20,849 nucleotides of DNA from Gemmatimonadota bacterium (GTDB lineage Bacteria; Latescibacterota; UBA2968; UBA8231), in NCBI GenBank assembly GCA_002712305.1, contig PATE01000034.1:1-20849 (forward strand), in the 5' to 3' direction. Positions 7,403 through 13,542 of this stretch are shown here, piece after piece. A program made the translations under genes and the position numbers. Numbering within the stretch: position 1 is the stretch's first letter; every line of letters starts with the position of its first letter. Under the pieces are notes generated by a model, which was not told the DNA's origin, searched no databases, and saw only the letters and a list, made by a program, of their open reading frames with translations.

Positions 7403-7861
7403 ATGCCTGGCGCCAAGCCTGGTGATACGGTCAAGGTTCACTACACGGGGCGCTTCGAAGATGGCTCGGTGTTTGATACATCCCAAGGCAAGGATCCCCT
7501 CGAATTCACCATGGGGCAGAGGCAGGTGATTCGCGGGTTCGAGGAAACCGTGGCAGAACTTGGCCCGGGGGAGTCGACATCGACGACGATCGAGGCGCCC
7601 GAGGCCTACGGTGAACGGATGGAAGAGCTGCTGTTTGAGGTGGACAAAGCTCGTTTTCCAGAGGAGATCGAGCCGGCCGTGGGTGATCAGTTAGAACTGA
7701 ATCAGCCTGAGGGCGGAACGGTGGAGGTCGTGGTCAGCCAGATTGAGGGAGATACGGTGACCCTCGATGCGAATCATCCTCTCGCCGGTCGGCGACTGAC
7801 CTTCGACATCCACCTCGTCGACATTTCTGCGGACGACTCCGACGGCGAGGCCACGCCGTAA
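7403..7861 (+). CDS. SlyD-type FKBP peptidyl-prolyl cis-trans isomerase
   Basis: A 152-residue protein. The ATG at 7403 starts directly before the family core, with AAGG eight bases upstream; the longer in-frame ORF has no FKBP sequence in its first 90 codons. Motifs: VKVHYTGRFEDGSVFDTS (11-27), PLEFTMGQRQVIRGFEETV (32-50) and a return strand RLTFDIHLVDI (131-141). Between them lies an insert (about 65-125, EAYGERMEELLFEVDKARFP) that corresponds to the IF chaperone domain of SlyD. SlyD-like proteins isomerise prolyl bonds and assist folding in the cytoplasm. The His/Cys-rich nickel-binding tail of E. coli SlyD is absent; the chain ends ISADDSDGEATP. The gene is monocistronic, divergent from the TIM-barrel gene (73-base gap) and convergent with the EamA transporter. 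Confidence 0.93.
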   Translation: MPGAKPGDTVKVHYTGRFEDGSVFDTSQGKDPLEFTMGQRQVIRGFEETVAELGPGESTSTTIEAPEAYGERMEELLFEVDKARFPEEIEPAVGDQLELNQPEGGTVEVVVSQIEGDTVTLDANHPLAGRRLTFDIHLVDISADDSDGEATP

Positions 7862-7862
7862 G

Positions 7863-7881
7863 GATGGGAGGCTCACCCATC
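7863..7881. terminator. Inverted repeat at the FKBP / EamA junction
   Basis: GATGGG (7863-7868) and CCCATC (7876-7881) form a perfect 6-bp stem with a 7-base loop. It spans the 11-base gap between convergent stop codons and enters the transporter's last codons. There is no T-run on either side, so termination is only a possibility. Confidence 0.3.
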
Positions 7882-8787
7882 AAGCTCTGCTGATCTTGCG
7901 CCCCATCGCTGCACACCCAGGCCACCGATGATCAGCACCAGGCCCAGCCAGGTAGAGGCCAACACCTGTTCACCCACGAGGCGACCGATGAGCAGCAGGG
8001 AGACGAAGGGGGACAGGAAGATGAGATTGCTCACCCGTGAGGCATTGCTGGCCAGGCGCAGCGCCGAGAGCCACAGGACGAAGGTGATTCCCATTTCGAA
8101 CATGCCCACATAGGCGCCGCCTGCCCAGCCCTGCCAGGTGGTTGGCCAGGGCGAATTCTCAACAACGACGAGGGTGATGATCCACGGCAGGCTGCACAGG
8201 AAATTCAAGAACAACCTCAACACGGGATTCACCTCGTCGCGAGTGTTGTAGATCCAGTACAGTGCCCAGACAATGGTGCTGCCGAGCGCCAGGGCCGTTC
8301 CTACTGGATCAGCGAACTCCATGGACCATGGACGACCCTTTGTGGCCACCACCAGGACACCCCCGTAACAGATGCCGCCGGCGACGATGTCGGTCCAGCG
8401 CAGCCGCTGACCCAGCAGGGGTACGGCCAGATAGGTCAACACGAGGGCCCACGTGTAGTTGAGCGCCTGTGCCTCCTGGGCAGGGAGCCGATCGTAGGCC
8501 TGAAGAAGGATCCAGTAGTAGAGGGCGGGATTGAGCAGCCCCAGCCACACCGAACGCCATCTCTGGCCTCGAGAAAGGTGCCTCACTTCGCCCAGCTGGC
8601 CTCGAAGGAGCAACAGGGTACCCAGGGTGAGACAGGATACGACACTGGCCACCATCAACAGCTGGGCTGGGGTCAGGTATTGGAGGGTGAGTTTGAAGGC
8701 CGAGGCCACCGTCGACCAGAGAGCGACCGCCCCCAGAGCGAGCACGTAGGGTCGCCGAGAGGACGTGAAAGAGGATTCCGGAGTCAT
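7873..8787 (-). CDS. EamA / DMT-superfamily transporter
   Basis: A 304-residue integral membrane protein with about ten hydrophobic segments arranged as two five-helix EamA repeats, the size and form usual for drug/metabolite transporter superfamily permeases. The first repeat starts YVLALGAVALWSTVASAFKL, a typical EamA opening with the conserved W-[GS] turn. The second repeat includes GTALALGSTIVWALYWIYN, and the chain ends GLVLIIGGLGVQRWG. Family members export or import amino acids, nucleosides, sugars or other small metabolites; the substrate cannot be read from sequence. The gene starts at an ATG with no strong ribosome site, is divergent from rpmG (113-base gap) and convergent with the FKBP gene. 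Confidence 0.9.
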   Translation of the reverse strand: MTPESSFTSSRRPYVLALGAVALWSTVASAFKLTLQYLTPAQLLMVASVVSCLTLGTLLLLRGQLGEVRHLSRGQRWRSVWLGLLNPALYYWILLQAYDRLPAQEAQALNYTWALVLTYLAVPLLGQRLRWTDIVAGGICYGGVLVVATKGRPWSMEFADPVGTALALGSTIVWALYWIYNTRDEVNPVLRLFLNFLCSLPWIITLVVVENSPWPTTWQGWAGGAYVGMFEMGITFVLWLSALRLASNASRVSNLIFLSPFVSLLLIGRLVGEQVLASTWLGLVLIIGGLGVQRWGARSAELDG

Positions 8788-8844
8788 CGAAGGATCGTCG
8801 TCAGGTGTGGCCGAGTGGGCATTGACGCCTTATCTTTTGCATTC

Positions 8845-8865
8845 TTCGGTCACAGTGAGACCGAA
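8845..8865. repeat. Inverted repeat in the rpmG leader
   Basis: TTCGGTC (8845-8851) and GACCGAA (8859-8865) are perfect complements around a 7-base spacer, 35 bases before the rpmG ATG. It could be a leader hairpin or a dyad operator. A TTGACG at 8822-8827 resembles a -35 box, but I find no convincing -10 at the right spacing. Confidence 0.45.
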
Positions 8866-8900
8866 CCCAAGATCGACCGTAAACAACTGGAGATGTTGTC

Positions 8901-9062
8901 ATGGCCAAGACCGGCCCCCGTAACCAGATCACGCTCAAGAGCACCGAGAGCAACCACTGCTACTATTCGAGCAAGAATCGCCGAAATCAGCAGGGACGTC
9001 TCGAGGTAAAAAAATACGACCCGACTTTGCGCAAACACGTGATGTATCGGGAAGAGCGTTAG
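8901..9062 (+). CDS. rpmG: 50S ribosomal protein L33
   Basis: A 53-residue protein beginning MAKTGPRNQITLKSTES and containing CYYSSKNRRNQQGRLEVKKYDP and a YREER end split over the last codons. This is the bacterial L33 pattern (I-x-L-x-S-T-x-[ST], Y-x-[ST]-x-K-N-[RK]-R-N, L-x-[LV]-x-K-Y-[DC]-P-x-x-[RK]-K-H). L33 binds near the E site of the large subunit. Only one cysteine is present and both CxxC pairs are missing, so this is the zinc-independent form. GGAG lies eight bases before the ATG. It stands alone: no rpmB, tRNA-Trp, secE or nusG neighbour is visible, unlike common L33 contexts. Confidence 0.95.
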   Translation: MAKTGPRNQITLKSTESNHCYYSSKNRRNQQGRLEVKKYDPTLRKHVMYREER

Positions 9063-9103
9063 GCGCGGTCAGTCAACAACGACACCATCATCTATGAGAG
9101 CCT

Positions 9104-9120
9104 CGTCGGCGATGCCGGCG
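9104..9120 (+). terminator. Hairpin after rpmG, possible terminator
   Basis: CGTCGGC (9104-9110) pairs with GCCGGCG (9114-9120) with one G-U wobble and a 3-base loop. It is followed by GGGCCTTTCTCGTTC, which is T-enriched but not a clean U-tract. It is the only stem-loop I find in the 113 bases between rpmG and the convergent SGNH gene; nothing else is evident in that gap. Confidence 0.35.
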
Positions 9121-9175
9121 GGGCCTTTCTCGTTCTACAGCGCCAGCGGGGCAGATCACATCGCCGTGAGGAAGA

Positions 9176-10375
9176 TCAACTGTCGAGTATCTGACGCAGA
9201 ACCGGTTCCAGGCCATCTGCCATCCGCAGAAATCCCAGGTCGGTCGGATGTGAACCGTCGACGGTACACTCGTAGTGATCTGCACCCATGAGCAAGCTGC
9301 CGTCGAGGAACTGGATCGCCGGATCTCCTGCGGTCTGGATGGCCTCAACGGCCTCACGTTGCGCCTGCATCCGTTCAAGCCGTGTCGCGTCGCCGTCTGG
9401 GCGGTCGAACTCCAGCGCTGAGGGGACACGAGATACGACCAGAATCGGCGTGGTGGCGTGACGCTCGCGAAGGATCTCGACAAAAACCGGGATCGTCTGC
9501 TGCAGGTGTTCGGCGCTGGGGCAGTTGGCATCGTAGTCGAGGACGAAAAGCCGGCAAGCGTCGATCGTCGACAGCGCTCGGGCGACCTCAGGCTCACCCC
9601 TGCCGCTGCCCGAGAATCCGAGATTCAGACAGACACGCTGCAGTCGACGCGCAAGGATCGCGGGATAGGCCATGCCCGGACGGGTCGCGCATCCTCCCTG
9701 CGTGATGGACGTGCCGTAGAACAGCAGTGGCGGTTCGTCGATCTGAGGCGTTGGTGGTTCGACGCTCGCATCACCGGCGATACCCACCTCGACACGATTG
9801 ACCCCCTGGTAGAGTGGGAAATGGAGGGTCAGATCACGCCAGCGTCGCTCGACGTTTAACAGGGTGACTTCGTAGTCGGCTTGAGCGCTGTCGAATTTCG
9901 TGACGCTGGCAAAACGCTCCGCGCCCGGTTCGCCGATGTAGACGTCGAATCCCGCTTCGCCTGTGGGGGCCATGTGCACCATCCGGGCAGGCCCACGCAG
10001 TTCGACCCGCAACATCAAACGTGGACTGTCGGTTCGCAGGCGAATCGTGCCCCCCGCTGTGCAGTTGGCCAGCGAGTCGACCGACTGCGGCAACACTTCG
10101 AGAGGTGTGGCCGGCATACGGCGATAGATGCGATCCTGATCGAACCAGGCGAATCCCGACATCTGTGCCGGTCCTTCGCTCGGATCGAGCCACCGTGTGT
10201 CAGCCTCGGCCTTGCCGGCGGTGGCCATGGCGGGATCGAAACGTGTGGCGTCGACAGCTTTGCTCTCTGTTGCCTTCGTCTGCGGGGTCACGAACTCAAT
10301 CCTGGTCGGTGTTGGTGTTTGGGCGCTCCGTGAAGGCTGCTTCCCCGCCGGGGGCAATGGTGCAGGCTCCACCAC
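9176..10375 (-). CDS. SGNH/GDSL hydrolase with N-terminal GxDLY domain
   Basis: 399 residues from a GTG at 10375; an ATG at 10228 (residue 50) is the more likely biological start, because the first 50 residues are proline/threonine-rich, match no domain and lack a signal peptide or good ribosome site. The N-terminal beta domain carries GFDVYIG (142-148), the GxDLY signature. The C-terminal domain is of the Lipase_GDSL_3 type: YGTSITQGG holds the nucleophile Ser (about 223), NLGFSGSG the oxyanion block, DYDANC an Asn (about 284), and DGSHPTD the Asp/His pair (about 373/376), so all four SGNH blocks are present. Relatives are esterases or acetylesterases acting on acylated carbohydrates; the substrate here is unknown. 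The reading frame stays open upstream to 10510, into the remnant described next. Confidence 0.85.
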   Translation of the reverse strand: MVEPAPLPPAGKQPSRSAQTPTPTRIEFVTPQTKATESKAVDATRFDPAMATAGKAEADTRWLDPSEGPAQMSGFAWFDQDRIYRRMPATPLEVLPQSVDSLANCTAGGTIRLRTDSPRLMLRVELRGPARMVHMAPTGEAGFDVYIGEPGAERFASVTKFDSAQADYEVTLLNVERRWRDLTLHFPLYQGVNRVEVGIAGDASVEPPTPQIDEPPLLFYGTSITQGGCATRPGMAYPAILARRLQRVCLNLGFSGSGRGEPEVARALSTIDACRLFVLDYDANCPSAEHLQQTIPVFVEILRERHATTPILVVSRVPSALEFDRPDGDATRLERMQAQREAVEAIQTAGDPAIQFLDGSLLMGADHYECTVDGSHPTDLGFLRMADGLEPVLRQILDS

Positions 10376-10491
10376 CTTCGCAGCCGCCTCGAGTACGGCG
10401 TCGACGTCAGGATAGGCATAGATCGTCGGCGCCGCATCGGCAGGGAGCCCCCCTGTGTCTGCCGTGGGTCCGTACGTGCTGTGAAGAGTTG

Positions 10492-10593
10492 ACGTACGCG
10501 TAGATCGGCGTCAGTGAATTGGGCCCAGACACTGAGCGTCTTCAGTCGCTCCGTGTCGAAGGTGTCGATGAGAAAGTCGTACGGGGTGGTCAT
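10492..10593 (-). pseudogene. Truncated 5' remnant resembling a DinB-family protein
   Basis: An ATG at 10593 opens MTTPYDFLIDTF then DTERLKTLSVWAQFTDADL, which from memory resembles the first helix of DinB-family four-helix-bundle proteins. The same frame then turns into Arg/Ser-rich sequence of shadow type and ends at 10288 without the helices and metal-binding histidines the family needs. From about 10490 to 10376 the better-looking frame is that of the downstream SGNH gene (PTIYAYPDVDAVLEAAAKV), but it has no start codon of its own. This suggests a deletion that joined the start of one gene to the middle or upstream region of another. The identification is tentative, as it rests on about 34 residues. 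The ATG lies 35 bases after the redoxin stop, so the two may once have been an operon. Confidence 0.4.
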
Positions 10594-10628
10594 CCTATGT
10601 GGCGTCGTCCGTCTGCGTTTTCCGACGT

Positions 10629-11234
10629 TCAATCCGCGTATTTCACAGAGCAGCCGTAGGGAGCCGAAGAGCTCTGAACAACCGGCTCCCCCGCGAAGAG
10701 GGCGTCGAGAGCGGCGGCGACATAGTTGGTCGCTTTCGGCACGTCGGCCACATTGGCGGAGCGGATGTCATCGATGCCACCGGCATACACAAGCTGTCCT
10801 TCGGGATTGATGACGTACATGTGAGGTGTCGTACGCGCACCATAGGCTCGGCCGACGGAACCATCTTCGTCGATGAGATAGGCCGTGGGTACGGCACCTT
10901 CCTTCTTCAACTGGGCGCCGAGGGCGTCGCCGGAATAGTGTCCCTGCTTGCCGAGCGCCGACGAGCAGATGGACAACCACACGACACCGCTGTCGGTGTA
11001 GGTCTGCTGCAGGGTCTGCATGTTCTTGCTGTCGTAGTGCTTGCGGACAAAGGGGCAGCCGAAGTTGACCCACTCGAGGACGACGGTCTTACCGGCGTAG
11101 TCTGCCAACTTGTAGGTCTTGCCGTCTGCACCGGTCAAGGTGAACTGTGGTGCCTTCTCTTCGGTGGCGATGGCGGCGTAGGCCGCGGCGGCGACCAGCA
11201 GGACTCCGGCGGCCAATGGAAGCACGCGACGCAT
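10629..11234 (-). CDS. Exported thioredoxin-fold redoxin (AhpC/TSA-like)
   Basis: A 201-residue protein. The ATG at 11234 is preferred because AGGAG lies seven bases upstream and the signal peptide (MRRVLPLAAGVLLVAAAAYA) starts there. The mature domain opens KAPQFTLTGADGKTYKLADY, typical of redoxins. The active-site strand reads VVLEWVNFGCPFVRKHY with a single Cys60 (C-P-F-V) instead of CxxC. TTPHMYVINPEGQLVYAG supplies the cis-proline and last core strands. The end APYGCSVKY contains Cys195, a conserved closing motif of this EWVNxxCPFVxKHY subgroup as I know it. Likely an exported thiol peroxidase or thiol oxidoreductase; the exact reaction is not established. It is divergent from the sigma factor gene. 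Confidence 0.88.
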   Translation of the reverse strand: MRRVLPLAAGVLLVAAAAYAAIATEEKAPQFTLTGADGKTYKLADYAGKTVVLEWVNFGCPFVRKHYDSKNMQTLQQTYTDSGVVWLSICSSALGKQGHYSGDALGAQLKKEGAVPTAYLIDEDGSVGRAYGARTTPHMYVINPEGQLVYAGGIDDIRSANVADVPKATNYVAAALDALFAGEPVVQSSSAPYGCSVKYAD

Positions 11235-11440
11235 AGGTAAACTCCTGAGATTCAAGGGGTTGGGGTGGTTTCTCTGGGCGTGTCATAGTATATCGTCGAA
11301 CGTTTCGGCCACAAGGGATCGGTGGGTTCGCCCCGGGGGCTTCCTTTTTCACTTTTTTCATGTTGCCACTAAACCCGATCGTCGCGGCCGGTATCTCATT
11401 CCCGACACAGTTGATGGCGGCCCTTTCGCAACCTCGCCCC

Positions 11441-11452
11441 AGGACACATGTG
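11441..11452 (+). promoter_or_regulatory. Ribosome binding site deciding a GTG start for the sigma gene
   Basis: AGGA at 11441-11444 is followed five bases later by GTG at 11450. The two in-frame upstream ATGs (11360 and 11414) lack a comparable site, and the sequence from the GTG (DELIQKARQGDDDAF) is where ECF sigma homology begins. Confidence 0.5.
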
Positions 11453-11961
11453 GACGAACTGATCCAGAAGGCCCGCCAGGGAGACGACGACGCCTTTCGA
11501 TCTGTCTACGAACAGACATCGGCCCGCGTCTATGCGCTCTGTTTGCGCATGATGAAAGACGAGACACGAGCTCGAGACATGACACAGGACACCTACGTGC
11601 GAGCCTGGCAGCATCTGGAGACATATCGCGGCGAGAGCGCTTTTACCACCTGGTTGCATACCATCGCGACCAATGCATGCCTGGTGGCTCTGCGAAGTCG
11701 CCGTCGTCGCCGAGAAGGCGACACGGAGATCGAAGAGCTGGAAGCGATGCCTGGCTCGAATCCAGGAGATCCGGTGGACAGGATTGCTCTTGAAAGGGCC
11801 ATCGCCGATCTGCCCGATGGGGCACGAACGGTGCTGCTGCTGCACGACATCACGGTTACCGACACGACGAGATTGCTCAGATGACGTCTACGCGGCCTGG
11901 CACAAGCAAGGCCCACCTGCACCGAGCGAGAAAACTTCTTCGAGAGGCACTGAGTAGATGA
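11450..11961 (+). CDS. ECF (RpoE-type) RNA polymerase sigma factor, frameshifted in region 4
   Basis: Sigma region 2 is intact: AFRSVYEQTSARVYALCLRM, DMTQDTYVRAWQHL and ESAFTTWLHTIATNACL. The linker and start of region 4 follow (ALERAIADLPDGARTVLLLHDI). After HDI (codon 11849-11851) the frame runs into TVTDTTRLLR and stops at 11884. Reading C11851 twice, equivalent to restoring one lost base, gives HGYRHDEIAQMTSTRPGTS and then KAHLHRARKLLREAL, the expected sigma-4 helix-turn-helix, ending at TGA 11959-11961. That stop overlaps the anti-sigma ATG as ATGA. The region is therefore an ECF sigma gene with a one-base deletion or a sequence error; as written the product lacks its -35-binding helix. 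The start could also be ATG 11360 (30 residues longer). Its probable role is to direct transcription of its own operon under control of the downstream anti-sigma factor. Confidence 0.85.
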
Positions 11962-12596
11962 ATTGCGACGCTGTACGCCATTGGTTGGGATCGGCCGAAG
12001 CGGATGATGACGACGCGGTGCTGGTCTGCGAGCATCTGGAGACCTGCACCGAGTGCCGTGCTTTTGCTGAGGCCGATGCGTCTAGGCCTTCGCCGGTGAA
12101 TCCTGCCTCTTTGGCCGATGAGATCCAACCCCCGCCCGATCTGTGGGCGCAGATCGAGGAGAAGATTCAGGCAGAGCGCGTGGTGAGTGCTCCCTTTGCC
12201 CCGTCGCAGGGTAGCGGTCGAAACTGGACACAGGTGGTCGGTCTCATCACGACGGTGGCGGCAGTCGTTTTTCTCGCCATCGTCATTCAACCGGCAAACA
12301 CACCGACGGCGTCGACGATGGCCTATGCAGTTGTCCGTGGAAATGATCTGGTGGCGACTGAGCTGACGTGCCGGGGGGCACTGCAGGAAATCACGGGGAA
12401 TCAAACCTCTCTCCAGGAAGACCCGCGCACCCTGGCCCTGGCAGCCGAGACTCGCCAGGTGGAAATGGCCATCGCCGATATGCGCGAGGCCATCGAACGC
12501 GATGGAGAACAGTCGCGCATGCTCACGACGCTGGCTCGACTGTGTCGTGTGCGGCTTCGACTGACTGAGCAGGCACAGGAACTGACCCGCAGCTGA
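11958..12596 (+). CDS. Membrane-anchored zinc-type anti-sigma factor
   Basis: A 212-residue protein. The N-terminal domain begins MNCDAVRHWLG and holds CEHLETCTECRAF, giving the H26-x3-C30-x2-C33 motif of zinc-binding anti-sigma (ZAS) domains that bind ECF sigma factors in the cytoplasm. A proline-rich linker leads to one membrane helix (about 92-110, VVGLITTVAAVVFLAIVI). The periplasmic part has a helical, possibly coiled-coil tail (about 140-210). ATG 11958 overlaps the restored sigma stop (ATGA), which is typical translational coupling of a sigma/anti-sigma pair and supports both the start and the frameshift reading. The periplasmic domain probably senses the envelope signal; it matches no family I recognise. 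Confidence 0.88.
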   Translation: MNCDAVRHWLGSAEADDDDAVLVCEHLETCTECRAFAEADASRPSPVNPASLADEIQPPPDLWAQIEEKIQAERVVSAPFAPSQGSGRNWTQVVGLITTVAAVVFLAIVIQPANTPTASTMAYAVVRGNDLVATELTCRGALQEITGNQTSLQEDPRTLALAAETRQVEMAIADMREAIERDGEQSRMLTTLARLCRVRLRLTEQAQELTRS

Positions 12597-12639
12597 GCCG
12601 GCATCTGCCGACAGACATGCGAATCAACGGAGAGCAAAG

Positions 12640-13509
12640 ATGAAACTGATCAGATTGTTGGGACTCTGTCTCGTCCTCGGTGTCAGCGGGGCGCAGGCGA
12701 AAAAGGAAGTGCACGAGCGTGTGAAGGCCCCGAGCGATGGCGAGGTGGAGATCGAGAACATCGCCGGGTCGATTCAGGTCGAGGGATGGTCACAGAAGGC
12801 TGTGGAAGTGACCGGATCCATCGGAGACGACCTGGAGCTGATCGTCGAGAACAAGGGAGATCGAACGGTGGTGCTGGTGAAGTATCTGGAACGTCGAGAT
12901 ACCCGGCACCAGCACGCCGAGATTTCCGTACGCGTACCGGTGGCCAGCGAAGTGTACATCGAAGCGGTGAGTGCAGACGTAGAAGGCCACTCTCTGAGCG
13001 GCCCGGTCAGCGTGGAGACGGTCAGTGGTAGCGTCGAGATGGACATCCAGTCGAAGGACGCTGACATCGAGAGCGTCAGCGGCGACATCGAACTGCGCGC
13101 TACGAAGGCGGAGATCCAGGTCGAAGCGGTGACCGGGGATGTGGAGATTCACCTCCAGGAAGGGAATGTCGACGCGGAAACAGTGAGTGGGGATGTCCAG
13201 GTCATCGCGGGCAAACTGCAAGGCGGTGACGTGCAGTCCGTGAGTGGGGACATCGCCTTCAATGTCTCCCTGGCCGGCGGGTGTAGACTGGATATCGAAT
13301 CGCACAGTGGCGACATTGATCTCGCCCTGCCCAGCGACAGCAGTGTCGAGATCGACCTCGAAGCCTATTCGGGTGACTTGCACAACCGGCTGGGTGCCGA
13401 CCAGGTAGGCGGCGACGGGCGGCGGGAACTCGACTTGCGAATGGGGTCGGGTGACGGCCGTGTCGAGATCACGACGTTCAGTGGCGATATCGAACTGCGC
13501 GCCAAGTAG
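12640..13509 (+). CDS. Exported DUF4097-type beta-repeat protein
   Basis: A 289-residue protein with a signal peptide (MKLIRLLGLCLVLGVSGAQA, cleavage before KK) and GGAG in the leader about eight bases from the ATG. The mature chain is a ladder of short beta-strand repeats with an S-G-D turn: SGS 129, SGD 147, TGD 165, SGD 183, SGD 202, SGD 223, SGD 244, SGD 270 and SGD 281. The period is 18 residues at first and 19-21 later, which suggests a right-handed beta-solenoid. This matches the DUF4097 (putative adhesin) family, often encoded next to ECF sigma/anti-sigma pairs. Its biochemical role is not established; an envelope-stress or surface structural role is inferred. It follows the anti-sigma gene by 43 bases and is probably in the same transcript. 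Confidence 0.88.
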   Translation: MKLIRLLGLCLVLGVSGAQAKKEVHERVKAPSDGEVEIENIAGSIQVEGWSQKAVEVTGSIGDDLELIVENKGDRTVVLVKYLERRDTRHQHAEISVRVPVASEVYIEAVSADVEGHSLSGPVSVETVSGSVEMDIQSKDADIESVSGDIELRATKAEIQVEAVTGDVEIHLQEGNVDAETVSGDVQVIAGKLQGGDVQSVSGDIAFNVSLAGGCRLDIESHSGDIDLALPSDSSVEIDLEAYSGDLHNRLGADQVGGDGRRELDLRMGSGDGRVEITTFSGDIELRAK

Positions 13510-13542
13510 GACAGCTGAAGGTCGGTGGAGGGCTGCTGACAG

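Noticed and set aside
8788-8900. A tRNA-like GGCCGAGTGG stretch near 8810
   Set aside because: It resembles a D-arm of a serine or leucine tRNA, but no anticodon stem, TTC loop or acceptor pairing can be found around it.
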